Positions 12,016 through 24,821 of a stretch of DNA of 64,000 nucleotides are shown here, piece by piece (the stretch's first letter is position 1; each line of letters opens with the position of its first letter). Below the pieces are notes generated by a model, which was not told the DNA's origin, searched no databases, and saw only the letters and a program-made list of their open reading frames with translations. This DNA is from Marasmius tenuissimus (lineage: Eukaryota; Basidiomycota; Agaricomycetes; Agaricales; Marasmiaceae). The DNA lies in the NCBI GenBank assembly GCA_029532415.1, contig JAQOTA010000054.1, positions 310,001 to 374,000 of the forward strand, in the 5' to 3' direction. The translations under genes and the position numbers were made by a program.

Positions 12016-13387
12016 TTGGAAGTGTTGTAAAGTATCATGATATTGTTCGATTTATCTAGGATTTCACTGCAGGATCCCAAAGCTCGGGATCCAGCCGCTT
12101 CGAAAGTCCGGCGCTTTGCGAGCATCAGCCAAAGTAAAAACCACAACTTCCAACGCGGGCCGCTCGGTCCAATACTGGTATTATTGGCGGTTGAAGTTTC
12201 AATGGCATGGATTTTTGTTGAGTGAGACCCACAGGAAGGTTTAGAAGCCGGGTTGACTCACGAGATACCGTGGTGTGGTTACGAGGAGGATTGCGTCAAT
12301 GTTCTTCCTCTTCAGCCATCATCCGACCTTTCTGTAACTCTCTCCTTGCAAAGAGAATCTTTACACCGCGGAGGTCAAGGGCCAGAGTACGGCCGAGTGT
12401 TTAGTAGAGGGAATTCTCTCGACGAGTGATACGTTCCATGGGGTATGGCGTCAAGAGTATTCAGATCGGACCGAGGACATAGTCATATGAGAATCCGCCC
12501 AGAAAAAGGTATCATTCGACCCATTCGTTGATAACCCTTCTTATCGCTCCTGTCGAAGCAACCGAATACCACGCTAAACTTCTAAGCATGATCCGTTCCT
12601 CGGCTGCAGACGCGTGGTTAATGCGACGGAATTCGTTCGTAAACTTCTCGACAAACAGGGATGTAGCAGTATTTACCTCCTATCCATCTGTGGTGCACAC
12701 GGCCTAGTCGCCGCTACTTTGGCGCGCCAAATTGGCTCAGTCCGGGGTACTTATCTGAGCGTTTGCATGCAGGGTCTAAGAGCCCGCCAAAATCGACCCC
12801 ATCATCACCATCCACCACCCCAGGCTTTTCTGGTGCTGAAGACCGCACCCGTAAGCAACCCCAGAGCCTTGAGAATTAACGCTGACCCAGGGCCAATTGA
12901 CACTTGACGGGTGTTTTAAAGGGCGCTGATTATACGCTCGCCACATTGGCCGGACATTGAAAAATTAACCCGGTAAATTTTGCTCCAATGGGCTATCGCC
13001 AGAAGGGTTGAATCTTCATATACGCATGTGTCCTTCTTTGAGGAAGTATTTAGTATATGTGCTAGAATTTTTGTACAAAAATAGTGGTGACTAGGCCATG
13101 TGGACCATGAGTATCAGTCATGAGGCTTGTCACCCGTGTTGATCCAATATGGAGAAAATGGGTGCGTAGCTCATTGATGATATTGTCCGCGATGGGTTTG
13201 GTACTGGAATCGATATTGTCTGTGCCACCCCTTTCTGACCATGACGAAATGTGTCATCTTTGCAGATCTCAACTTTTTATGACCCCCCGAACATGCGTTG
13301 TGGCGAGTTAATCGCCTAAAAACATCACAGAAAGGTTAAAAAGCGGTCAAGGAGGTGAAGCAGGGATATCAAAAGCTGCCCCTCTTG
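12016..13387. other. Intergenic region between ICMT copies 3 and 4
   Basis: Only short frames. No repeat or paralogous segment noticed apart from a small TTTTGTACAAAA palindrome near 13070. Confidence 0.45.
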
Positions 13388-14220
13388 ATGACTTTCATCG
13401 AACCGGCAAGACTTTGTCTGGTTGTCCTCACGGGCTATGTCGTGAGTCTCTCCTTTGCTCCTCCGACGGGGTCGATCAAACTGCCCCCACGACCTACGAC
13501 CGAGTCACCCTGGTCGGCGTGGACAGAGTATCTGCTTGTTCGTTGTTTCTCAACTAGGTTGACTCCAGTTCAAAGGGTGAGTGATCCCAGTCTTGATCGT
13601 GACCTTGATGGCTGATGTCAATGTCTGTTGGATATGAACGCCAGATGACTTACATTATTTTGACGGTCTTCGAGTCGACGTATATTCTCTCCTCCATGAT
13701 TCAAGGATCCTCAATATCCACTCAGCCCAACTTGAACGACCGACCAGCCGGTTTGACCCTTATCCCCGCTCCTACTCCCCTTCGTCCCCGTCCTCTGGCA
13801 ATCATGGGTCTTCTGATCACCATATCCGGGTGTCTACTCCGAATTGCCTGCTACCGCGCGTTAGGGGCCAGCTTCACGTTTGAGAGCACAGCACCCAAAG
13901 GACTCGTGACCACAGGTCCTTATGCTATTGTTCGACATCCATCGTATCTGGGTTGGTGGTTGACTCTTGTCAGTTTACCGTGGTATCATCTTTCGCGTGG
14001 CTCGTGGGTCATCGAAAGCGGGTTTTTGGATTGGCAGGTTGCAGCAATGAGAATAGGAAAGATGATAGTGTATGGCTGGGTCTTGGTTGGATTTTTGACA
14101 GCAGTTTTGTTGACGATGAGAGCAAGATACGAGGACAAGTCGTTGAAGGAACAGTTCCCGCGAGAATGGGAAGCATGGAGTAAAAGGGTGAGGTATCTGG
14201 TGATTCCGGGAGTATATTGA
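13388..14220 (+). CDS. ICMT-like membrane methyltransferase, copy 4
   Basis: Exons 13388-13576 and 13645-14220 (donor GTGAGT, acceptor GCCAG), 254 aa. Predicted integral membrane methyltransferase as for copy 3, its closest relative in the array by eye. Seen: first helix, then SPWSAWTEYL where most copies have WPVWREYL, so this motif is diverged; SGCLLRIACYRALG at about residues 124-137; RHPSYLG at about 160-166; and C-terminal YEDKSLKEQF with a Pro replacing the usual Gly after the Phe. The frame is intact and the splice sites are consensus. The motif changes may reflect relaxed selection or a different substrate. Confidence 0.83.
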
Positions 14221-16860
14221 ATAATCAATGATCACGAAATTCTGATTGCCTGTGTCTTTGCTGAAAGTTGGGACTCAATAGAACAAAACAACCCTCATCG
14301 TCATGAATAACAATCCTTGATTCCAAGGCTGCGGATTGACAGTTTAGTATGGTATTTAATTGCGTCAGAAACAGAAATCGCACCGGTCACCCTTGATCCC
14401 TGTGCCGGACTAACGGATCGACATCTACTCTCACGGGAATCGACATCCACACTAACCAAACTCGACTCCGCACTGACGAAGATCGACCTTCTCTTGTGGG
14501 AGAAGTAGTCTTTGTCTACTATCCTCAGATCACCCGGTATAGGCCCTCAAATTCTTCGATATCCAGCTTCTATCAAGGCTGGTAAATGACCCTCATACCC
14601 TTGAGGTTGTCTTTCGAGCTAGCACTCCCATAGAATCGATGGCGGATATGGTGGGAGGCCGAGTTTAACATTTACCCTCTTTCTATTGAATGTAGAGGAA
14701 CATCACCTGAGAGCTGAAAAGATGAACTCAAAGGGAGACAGGCTTGGTGCCTATATATGAGACGTACTTGCCAGGAGAGGTACCATGGTATTTCGTGGTT
14801 CCCACGGCTCACCCGCTCACAAATCGCCCAAATCAAGAGGTTTCTGGCGACGCATCGAGATTTCTGCCACTGACCTAAGGAAGTAGTTGAAAGGTCTTTA
14901 CCATGTTCAAAAAAGGCTTAGGTGCACTCTTGACGCAAGAAAAGCGCCATGCAAGTGTCTGAAGTGCCGTGCGTATGATCATAGGCGACCCCATGCTATT
15001 CCGGGGGTACGACAAAGGTTCGCTAACTCATTTACCTTGCCTTGCCCAGCCTGCTGATACAAAGTCACGATCAGGTGCTGTGCAACAGTATCATAAAGTC
15101 GCTAAAGCTTTGCCTTATACCTTTACAGCTGGCTCGACTCTCCGAACAAGTTTCTCGACTTTTTTGCATCTTCGTAGATACGGAAACCAATAACGGTTCA
15201 ATGATCAAATCCTACACAGTCAGTTCAGTAGCTGGCCGTGCCGCGTAAGGCGGCGACTAAGGTAAAATATGTTTGACAGCTTTTGTGGATATAACAGCGC
15301 TTATTTGGCGCGCTTCTACTGAATCGAACGGCGCTTGTTGGTTTTCTCACGGAGCAAAACTTGTTTTTGACATCGTAAAGACCCTTCTATTTCCCTACGT
15401 TAGTAGCGCAAAAAGGCCCACAACTGTCCCAGCCTATATTGTCAATGCCAACCCTCTCCACCTCTCCACCGGCACAGACCATGTAGGATCGCTATAATGA
15501 TCCGTAGTTCTAACGGGTGAAATTACCTAGCAAGCTCACTTATTCATTACAACGACTACCCCCAGTCCAACAAGGCATCATTATAATAATCTTACGGGGG
15601 CTCCTCACGCACCCATTCTAAAACTGCCACCATAACTTTCAGTGCTGCGGCCACTCTAGTGAAAAATCAAGCGCTCGAAGTCCTTGGAATAAACAGTAGC
15701 AAACCTTAGTGAGTTTGAACGCCCCCGTTCTCCTTTCATAACACTCACCGATTCGTCGTGGTCGATAGGTCTATAGTACTTCAAGCTTCAAGCGGCGGCT
15801 GCGTAATTCAGTCTTCCTTTCCGCACTATTTCATTTCATGGTTGGCCAAGTCTCGATCTTGCATACTCGTACTCTAGGGAAGGACTGCGTTGAACACCTC
15901 CGAAACGGGCCTCGCATGTGTACCCTTCTCATGTTCTATTGAATACTGACCATGTAACCTGGTATTCTCACTCCGTTTCTATCGTTAATAGAGGGCAACT
16001 CTATTGCAAGCTTTCCCCGAAACGGATCCCAGCTTATATCCCAGCTCAAAGCGGGAATGACCCTCTATCAAGGGACGAGGTAAACCCACCTCGGAAATGG
16101 TCAGGCATGATGGACGAGGACCTTCTTCTCTGTCTCAAAATAGAGCGACCTCCGACTCGGATGACCGAGTTTCTTGCCTCGAGGCGGATTGAAGTCCAGC
16201 CTGTCCCTGCTCACGTCTGTGTTCGACACCGTGGCCAAGATTGGGGTCTTCCGCAATTGTCTACAAGCTAAAATCCTCATCCAGATCCGACCGATGATGT
16301 CGAATTCTAGATCTAGGGATGACGACGGTGTGAGTCGAAGCTGAATTTTCACTCTTCTTAGTTCTTTTTACTGGTCTATGCATCGATCGTCTTTCCCAGT
16401 TGACTTCTGATGTTCCTCCAATGTAGACAGGTTCTTTCTGGCGCTCTGAGCCTATGCCGACAATCGGTTATAGGAATCCCGAAGCGTATAATCCTGGGGA
16501 TTGACACCATCTTGATTGATGCATAAACATTTTACCTGCCGTATGCTGAGATGAGGGCCCGGCTAGGCACTTTTCAGGCTCGCAGGGTAAGGGTAGACTA
16601 TTTATATCTGAACCATCAACTGAATATCCCCGGGACCCGGGTGGTTTGCATTCCTCGCTCGCTCGACTTATATAGACAGAGAATTCACCTCCGAAATCTC
16701 GGAGTGATGCTTGGAGTAAGCCAAATGCTCGTTGCTCACTGCTGCATCTACACATAGAGTATGTAGGACTCGGGGCTTGGTCGTGAGTCCGATTTCGGAC
16801 ACGCGGTTTACCTCAAGAAGCACATGAACGTCGTGGTCGGTTTTACTGCCTCGAGGGCTC
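14221..16860. other. Long intergenic region, no supported gene
   Basis: About 2.6 kb with only short open frames on both strands. No paralogue, clear repeat or RNA gene was recognised. Confidence 0.45.
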
Positions 16861-16881
16861 GGGAGTCGGAGCATCACAAGG

Positions 16882-16889
16882 TATAAAAG
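16882..16889 (+). promoter_or_regulatory. TATA box of ICMT-like gene 5
   Basis: TATAAAAG, 60 bp before the ATG at 16942. Confidence 0.5.
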
Positions 16890-16941
16890 CGCTCCCCGGG
16901 CCAAACGAATTAACTACCTAGAGACGAAAATCCCCATCAAT

Positions 16942-17798
16942 ATGCTCTCTGGAGAATTAGCGAGGCTCTGTCTGGTTGTCCTTTCGGGCTATGTGCTAAA
17001 CGTCGCCTACACCCCTCCGTCGGGATCGCTGAAGTTACCTCCGACGCCAACAATGGAGTCACCATGGCCTGTGTGGAGAGAGTTTTTAATAATTCGTGGC
17101 GTTGCGACCAAGCTGGGACCTGCGCAAAGGGTGAGTGAGCCTGCTGTTCGTTACTCCCTTAGTACTAAGCGAGAGCTTGATTCTTGATGTAGATAACTTA
17201 CATTGCTGCTACGGTCCTCGAGGCGACGTACATTCTTCACTCTCTAGGCATCCAACCGCCCTCCGGCTCGATGTTGACACAAAATAACACAACCCTTTTC
17301 CATCTCCCTCCGAATCTTCATTTACTTGATACGACTTCCACGGGAGTAACCCTTGTTCCTGATCCCACTCTCTCCCATCTGCGCCCACTCGCAATTCTTG
17401 CTTTGCTCACAGGCATATCCGGATGCCTTATTCGGATCGCCTGCTTCCGCTCGTTAGGGAGCGGGTTCACCTTTGAAAACACGACTGCCCAAAGGCTCAT
17501 AACCACGGGTCCATATTCACTCGTTCGACACCCTTCTTATCTGGGGTTATGGTTGATCCTCGTCGGGTTACCTGGGTATCACCTTTCCAATGGGTCGTGG
17601 ATCGTTGAGAGCGGGTTCTTGAATTTGCAGGTCGGGAAGGTGCTGGTGTATGGATGGGTGACTATTGCGGTCGCGGTGGCAACGTTGTTGATGATGAGAG
17701 CGAGACATGAAGATGTGTCGCTGAGGGAAAGGTTCGGCGAGGAGTGGGAGGCGTGGAGTGGGAGGGTGAGGTATAGAGTGATTCCGGGGGTCTATTGA
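16942..17798 (+). CDS. ICMT-like membrane methyltransferase, copy 5
   Basis: Exons 16942-17130 and 17193-17798 (donor GTGAGT, acceptor TGTAG), 264 aa. Same family architecture: N-terminal helix, WPVWREFL near residue 48, a longer and variable loop (about residues 80-125) than in copies 3 and 4, ISGCLIRIACFRSLG, RHPSYLG at about 175-181 and a terminal signature with Glu-Asp and two Trp. Before the last helix a few residues are missing relative to the sister copies (LNLQVGKVLVYGW against DWQVA...GKMMVYGW), a small in-frame deletion that shortens a loop. Likely ER-membrane methyltransferase; substrate unknown. Confidence 0.85.
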
Positions 17799-17950
17799 AC
17801 GAACATGGAATGATAGAATTTATGTAAGTTTGAGTCCTACCCTGCGTACTTTTGCAATTGATTCCAGCTGTTAGCTCAAAGATCCTAGCTCATAGGACAA
17901 TGGATCGGAGGCCATCATTATCTCAGTGAAACAGATGTTATAGTCTAAAG

Positions 17951-18311
17951 ATGACTGAATCATTTCAGTCGAATAATGAGGGTAAAATCAGGACTGCCGA
18001 CGGAAGCTTGACGTTTGAGGGCCAGGAGGGTCGCAGAGCTACAGCCACCGGACTTTCCCGGTCGTCGCAACCTGAAACAATGCCATCACGACGGCCAGAC
18101 TCAAGCCAGACTCCTACTTATCGTAATCCGTTCCTCATTTCAGTACGAATGTTCTTCAATAACTTTGTTGCACTTTGGATTCTAAACTTGAAGGTTAGCT
18201 AATGGTCTGACACTTTGAGAGACTTTGCTATGAGGTATGTGCTATTTCTGTCTACTTTTGGTCTTTCAGTGGACTCATGTCGGTTTCGCCATGCTAAAAG
18301 ACGCTATGTAA
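17951..18311 (+). CDS. Candidate small single-pass membrane protein
   Basis: Tentative model: exons 17951-18193 and 18270-18311 (donor AAG|GTTAGC, acceptor TTTCAG) giving 94 aa. The first part is polar and rich in Ser, Arg, Thr and Gln. Residues about 58-78 are hydrophobic (FLISVRMFFNNFVALWIL), enough for one membrane segment, followed by a short tail. I do not recognise the family and there is no paralogue in the window. It lies directly downstream of ICMT copy 5 on the same strand. It could be a chance open frame; the plausible intron and hydrophobic end are the only support. Confidence 0.35.
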
Positions 18312-19036
18312 ACGTCGTTGTTCGCGGTGAAGGGGGTGTTTACTTCCACTGTGGCTTTCAGGGGGTTCTTTACGAAGGCCTTTTCTAGAACATCTCATTT
18401 ACGCTCAAGCTACCAACTAAATTTTTCCAGGCGGTTGCTGACGGTTGTTCCCGATTGAGTTCCATGGGAAGAGGCCAAGAAACGCGAACTTGCTATTGTC
18501 AAAGATACATATGTCAGCATCCCCTTGTTCTGCTCACCCCTAACCTGTTTATGCGCCCTTTGGCATTTATTCCATCACGGGGACATAGGCTTTGAAATGT
18601 GAGTCTGATGCCTTAGCTCTCGAAGTCAATGAAGGGCATGTGGACAGAAAAACCCCTGAGCTTTCAGCTTAGAGCGGACTACGGATCAGTAACACACACT
18701 CTCGTCTAGAACCTGAATACCGCACGGACTAGGTTAGCAATGATTAGTTGGTGCTTCCATAGTCCCTGTCGATCTAAATAAAATTGCGAAGTGTACGGCG
18801 CATATCGGCAATCGCGTGAACTATAAATTAAAATTCATTCATCCTGTCCTCTAGGGATTCAACTGTCGGCACGAGTGGTCAAGATTCCGATTCTGCCTAT
18901 TCAAGTAGAATGTTAAAGCCTCAGCTGATCTTGAATGTCCCTCCGGCTTTCCGACCATACATTTTATGCCTCGACCCACTTCAAAAGGACTCGGGGTCAG
19001 CCAAGGAGACACATCGAATCACCCTTCGACTTCGAA
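18312..19036. other. Intergenic region, nothing identified
   Basis: No gene or repeat recognised; it ends at the start of ICMT-like copy 6. Confidence 0.45.
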
Positions 19037-19898
19037 ATGTCCTTTAGCGGCTTAGCGAGACTCTGTCTTGTCCTCATCTCGGGATATGTGTTCAATATCT
19101 CCACCACACCACCATTAGGTTCAATGAAGATGCCGCCGAGACCTACGACGAAGTCACCGTGGCCGGTGTGGAGAGAGTACCTGATTGTCCGTGTCCTTTC
19201 GAATACGATGACTCCGCTTCAGAGGGTGAGTTTGGGATTATAAACTTGTTATGACTGCATGATTGATTCGTCAGTTCCGTTTACAGGCAACCTACATTAT
19301 CGTCACAGTTCTGGAATCCATATATATACTTTCCTCACTTCGACAAGCATCCCATGAATCGCCGATAGCACGTCCTGGGGCCAGTGTTGGTTTATCAAGA
19401 TTCACTGGCGTTACGCTCCTGCCGAACGCTCCCCGTTTGCATTTGAGTACTTTACCCATCATTGGCCTAATTATTGGGATCGGAGGGTGTCTCCTGAGAA
19501 TTGCTTGTTATCGAGCATTAGGGGGAGGATTCACGTACGAGATACCCAACAATGCGACTGGGAAAGCGGCTCCCAAACTCGTGACAACGGGCCCTTATTC
19601 TGTGGTCCGCCACCCGTCGTATCTGGGTGCATGGTTGACGGCGATTGGGTTGCCTGCATATCACCTTTCCAATGGGTCGTGGATTGTTGAGAGTGGGTTT
19701 CTGGATTGGCAGATTTGGGGAATGCTGGATATCGGCAAGACACTCGTTTGCGGATGGATAGCTACCCGACTGGCGGTGGTAGTCTTGCTGTCGATGAGGG
19801 CGGGGTATGAGGATATGTTGTTGAGGAAGCAGTTTGGGCAGGAATGGGATATTTGGAGTGGGAGGGTAAGGTATAGAGTGATTCCGGGATTGTATTGA
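19037..19898 (+). CDS. ICMT-like membrane methyltransferase, copy 6
   Basis: Exons 19037-19225 and 19287-19898 (donor GTGAGT, acceptor TTACAG), 266 aa, the longest copy. Seen: N-terminal helix, WPVWREYL near residue 48, GIGGCLLRIACYRALG, RHPSYLG at about 171-177, and GYEDMLLRKQFG with paired Trp near the C-terminus. Between the central helix and the RHP motif it carries a short insertion (a TYEIPNN segment) that otherwise occurs only in the minus-strand copies at 30.2 and 36.1 kb, so it is probably the closest + strand relative of that subgroup. Function as for the other copies: predicted membrane SAM-dependent methyltransferase, substrate unknown. Confidence 0.85.
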
Positions 19899-21589
19899 TG
19901 AAAAACTAAGTGCGCTTAAGTGTATTATTGACCAATTTATCTTCAAGACGTGTTTTAGTTACTTCAATAGCAAGTCGACGTTAAGGAGCAGACTCACAGC
20001 CACCGGCACTTTCGGCATTTGTCTGCCATTGGCATGGGCGTCGTCTTGTCTTGTCCCTCGACTATCATGATGTACATTCTGCGAAATTTCGTGGTAAGTA
20101 AACATTTTCTCTCCTTGATCCGGATCGTTCAAATCGAACACTTGTTTGTGACGAAGCACAGACGTGAAAAGCTATGGCAATAGTCTACCACTGCTCTACA
20201 CAAATACCTTCAACATTCGTCACTATGGCTCTTTGAAGCTATCGAACTTCACAACTTTTCGACACACGTCAAAATTATAGTATAAGTCCGAAATGGACAT
20301 CATGTTGGCTTCTCTATGGGTTACAGACGGGCCAACACAACTACAACACACGCGGCTGTTAGCTATGGTGCTCTCTGCTAAAGGACTGGTTGAACTTGGC
20401 GCTAGAACAGGGATAATCCGGTTTCAGGACTCGTAGTGAGAAAGAGAAACCACTGTGCAACGAGGAAAGCCGAGTGGAGACAGGCCATGAATATCTAAAG
20501 ACGTTATCCGGTTTTGCGATCCGTTGCCAGTTGGTCAACCATATTAGTCTCTCTCGATACCCCCTCCCCCTCAATAATTATTACCGATAATTTTCCCCCT
20601 GGCAGATATATTTTGAAGAGCATATAATGGATTCTATGGATTGTATCAAGTCCGACCCTCTTTCACCTCCGATTCCGACACATGCGACAACCACGGCCAA
20701 CGCCCCACCCACCGTCCTCTCAACCAAACCTCGTTGTCTGGCTCACGTTGCTATGTCTCTCGATCGTTCAAGCCGAGGTTATATCTTAATCGTCATCTTG
20801 AATGTCCATATTCGCCTTTATTTTCCCTCGCAGACCACTTTGTTCCAGCATGATCCTTGGCGCCTCTCCCGTCTCGCGCTGCTAAAGTATTTCAACCATT
20901 GCTAGCGTCCGTGGTCGAGCACCTGGACTGCTCTTTTGCGCCTTGGGTCGTACTGTTCGCCAAGGACTTACGCGTCCATATCAGCTGACCATCATCCTCG
21001 AAGCGCACTCCCTTACTCGCATCAAGTCTATTCGTCTTCGCAGTCTTTACGTCCTCATCACCATTTACCCGCCTTGTTCCACCATCCACGGTCGCGAGTT
21101 GTGAGCCGCATGGTTATTTCACCGTCTGCCTGGGCGCATTTAGGGTTTTCAGGCTGGCCTGCCAGTGGATCTTGATCTACCCTCACTAATGTCCTCGGAA
21201 TACAGATATAGTCGACCTGAGTCTGAGTGTGAACGACAATGTGAACTGATTCCAGAATGGAAACTACATTTGCAGGGTAATTTGCCACGCTATGGTGAGT
21301 GTCCACTTGAATTCACCAACAACCAAACCGGTAACTGATCTTAAACGCCCATTTCTGTCTTTGTCTATCAGTCATCAGAGCCTGAATTATAGCAAGAGGA
21401 GAAGAAGGCGTTTTGGGCTGCTTTGTGGCCTGAGGCCATGTCTAGTAAGAGCAATCAACCCAACGGCTATGTTATACTCATGGTCGGATTGCAGGCGAAT
21501 TGTAACGAATGTGTAACCTTTCTGTCTGCAAATGATGGCCAACCCTTCAGATTATTAACGGCGACTATAGTTGGAAGGAGCGGCAACAT
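19899..21589. other. Intergenic region before the peroxidase 3' end
   Basis: Short frames only, on both strands. I see no supported gene, repeat pair or RNA. Confidence 0.45.
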
Positions 21590-23564
21590 CTACAACGGAA
21601 CTGTGTTCGCCGCTTCGAAAAGAATTCCGAAAACTACCTTGAGGTTTTCTGGTTTCACCTCACCGAAATAGATATCGAATCCGGTGGTCAAGAACTCAGG
21701 GGTCTTAGCGGAGAAGAAGGTATAGCCAGCAGTCTTGGGAAATCGGCTGTCTTCTTTAGCCTCCACAACCCTGAACGTGTATGGCAAAGTGAACGATTCG
21801 GCCGTCTCGAGATTGACTGGAGCCTTTCCGACAAGATCGTTCTTGACCTAAGTAATGTGACCGGGTCAGTCAAGATGGAAACGTGTACGCATAAAAGTGA
21901 GTACTGACTGCCACGACAATCTCCGCCGTGAAGTTACTAGCATCGTCATTGGCGAACAAGGTGCTCCGGGTTACATCGTATAACACATCGTCTTGGGGAA
22001 TCACATATCCGTTGTCGTCGTCGTTTCCGACCATGGTGGTCTCAGAACCATCCTTTTCATCGATTTCGAACCAGAATTTACCGATCGATTGTACAGGGTC
22101 AATGTCTGAGATGGCGAAACTGTATGTGATTCCAGTTTTTCCGTGACCTTGTCTGAATAGCCTGGTACCGTTCAGGCGAGAGGAGCCAACGGCGAGCGAG
22201 GAGCAGGATTCTTGAGGGCACTGGCCATTGCGATCGGTCCAAAGGAGCTTGACCTCCCTCTTCTCATTCTCATTCACATTCAAGAGCTATATGTGTGAGT
22301 GTGAGTGTCCCAAAGATAGCATTTCTCAACGTCAAAATACGTACACGGAGTTTGGTGGTCATTACGAGGGCGTCAGTGCTGTTGGCGACTGCCAAACGTG
22401 CTTCTCCGACTTTGTAGTCCCAAGGCTCGATGACTTCGGTGAGCGTCACGGAAGAGGGAACGGTGTTAATCATTCGCTCGAGAAGGTCGATGCAGGTTTG
22501 GTTGAAAGCCTCCGGGGATGATAGACTGAAAAGAGTCAGCTTCCCGAGGTTGTGAGTGTTAATGGGAAGCCGTACCTTTGTATTGTAACATTTCCATCAC
22601 TGGCGAATACTCTGATGTCCGAGTTCATAGTGGCATTGACACCAATAACTAGTGGGTTTGGGGTGGTTCCGTCGAGATATTTGGTGACACTGGAAGAAAA
22701 ATTCAACTTGCATTCTGAGGCTGGAGTGTGGATGAGAGACCTACACGTCGTTATTGAAGCGATCCATCTGTTCGTTGAACGACTGGAAGATTTGATCTTT
22801 CACGATCTCAGGGAAATCCTCCTGAGTGACGCCACCCAACGTATGTCCACAGGCCGTAAGCGCAATCATTTCTGATTGGGTGAATCCTTGCTTCCTGAAT
22901 GACTCTTGAATTGTCTCAAGGTCGTGTTGAGGCTCAGGAGTTCCGAAATTTCCGGGTCCTGTTGCGTCTACGCGTCCAGCGCGGAAAGGAATGACTGGGC
23001 CACCGCATTCGAGGATTCCGACGGTGACGCCAGCAGCGATGAGATCGGCCACTGAATGCAAAGTGAGTATGTTAGGTGAAGGCAAGATGGGAGTCTTGTG
23101 TACATACAACCAAAGAAACGAGCGCCGAAGCCTACGAAGTCGCCGATGGTACGGTTCAACCCCACGTTCTGTTGGGCTCGGTCTCAGTGGTGATTTCTCC
23201 CAGAGATTTTATGTGACCTACCGCTGGGCGATCAAACTCGTAGAAAATCGAGCCATCCATACCCCCTGTGCCATCTTCGAAATTGTGAGTGGCCATGTCG
23301 TGATATGCCTTCGAAAGAAAAGTGAGCATCGGTGAGAGACTGGGTAGCAACAGCAGATAGTTGACTCACTAATCGAAGCCATTGAGCGCCGACGGTCGTA
23401 TTGTCCCGACGAAGACAGTTGGAAGTAAGATTTTCGAAGAATGTAAGTTCATAGAGAACGGTGTCGACGAAATCCAGTTGACGATTGGGCCAGTGGAACA
23501 TTTTCCCTTGAGTCAAAGCGATTGCGGTGCTGACGATAGCTAGAGGTGAAAGAAGGAAGATCAT
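21590..23564 (-). CDS. Secreted haem peroxidase with long C-terminal extension
   Basis: Plant/fungal peroxidase superfamily (haem, H2O2-dependent oxidation). Eight exons, all GT-AG: 23370-23564, 23222-23308, 23108-23168, 22745-23051, 22576-22689, 22345-22525, 21909-22286 and 21590-21847; 526 aa. Residues 1-20 form a signal peptide. The distal haem pocket is WLRLAYHD with Arg64 and His68 (split by intron 1); the proximal His is in TACGHTLGG, about residue 184. Core features such as GGMDGSI and ECGGPVIPFRAGRVDA are conserved. Classical fungal class II peroxidases are about 340-370 aa; here roughly residues 280-526 form an extra, unrecognised region rich in Asp, Thr and Val with several Cys. Likely extracellular; substrate not inferable, no clear manganese or tryptophan site identified. 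Confidence 0.85.
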
Positions 23565-24821
23565 TGTTTTCACGAATGATTTGAATTTGTTGACGAGGAT
23601 ATAAGAGAGATAGGGCAGTTCCTTATATATACCGGCTGCGTCGTTTGGTGCCAAGGTGTCGGATGTGCCGAGTTCAAGACGCAGCAAGACGGCTTCCGTA
23701 GAGAACTTGTGTGCTGAGATGTCTCATCCGGACTCTACTCAATATATCTCGACAATCTCGGTTCTGAGTATTGAGAAATTTTGAAATGCATGCAATGCAG
23801 CTTAAGAGCGCTCGAGTTGATCGAAACTTGGAGTTGACAGACGCAGCCAAATTAGAGTGATGGAATCTTGATATCCTCGCGTGTGACTCGATAATTATCC
23901 GCCTATCCGCCTATACAAGTGCGAATTCCAGTCGCTGCGGATGAAAAAGTCATATCATCAGAAAAGCTTCGAAGAGACTCAATGGAGACTTCTATCTAAT
24001 GGATACAGCTCTACTTATGGTGGGTTCCTCCGACAAGCGTGGGCCCTCCTCATCAGGATTTGGCATACCTCGAACACTCATCTTTCACGGACCTGCTGAT
24101 TAAAATCCTAGGGGAAAGGATCAGTTTCCTCAATGGCTTACGGGGAGGACCGAAATGTTTCTCACGCCACTTCCGGTGCTTTGTTCGAGTCAATGTTCAC
24201 TGGAAGGTGCATTATGTATTCACTTCGTTGGCCGGGGCTCCATAGGACAATTGCAGCAGAATGAACGCGTTCGTCTGTTTGAGTAAGTTGAACGAAAGTA
24301 GCCCGGAGCACTTATGAATCCGAGCAGCCCCAAACCCTCTCAAAGACGATTGAAAAAGTCGTGTTACCGTACTACAGTCTCACGTACTTAGAATAGTAGA
24401 GGATGAACCAGGTCATATCAATGGCTCTGTATAGCCTCTCAACCATCATAAATGACCCCGGTAGATCGAGTTGTGATTCGTGAATTGACCACACCCGCCG
24501 CAGTCTCAAATCCATACTCCCTTACCGCGTAGCCGTGTAGCCGCTCCATCGCCAAAAGTATCTCGAGCTTGTGATATAAATTTCTATGATATTGTTGCAT
24601 ATTTTTATTTATTAGAACCCTGAAGAGATAGTTATACAGTGCAATTGGTTGAAGATAAGCATCCCAAGTCCATTCAGGATTTGTACTTGGTCCCAAAATC
24701 AAATCGTGATAATTCATCTCTGCCGTCTCAATAAATTATGATCTCGTCGCTGTACAGTAATCGCCACGCTCTCAATGACGGAATAATGCCTCGAGACCGT
24801 TTTGGTTCCCAAGTCCCAGAA
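23565..24821. other. Intergenic region between peroxidase and membrane-protein gene
   Basis: Holds the peroxidase promoter. A 92-codon minus-strand frame at 24439-24717 has no recognisable motif and may be 3' untranslated sequence of the membrane-protein gene or chance. Confidence 0.4.
23621..23629 (-). promoter_or_regulatory. TATA box of the peroxidase gene
   Basis: TATATAAGG on the minus strand, 57 bp before the ATG at 23564-23562. It supports that ATG rather than an in-frame upstream alternative. Confidence 0.5.

Noticed and set aside
19518..19946. 142-codon minus-strand frame
   Set aside because: Antisense shadow of ICMT-like copy 6, whose sense frame has all family motifs and proper splice sites.
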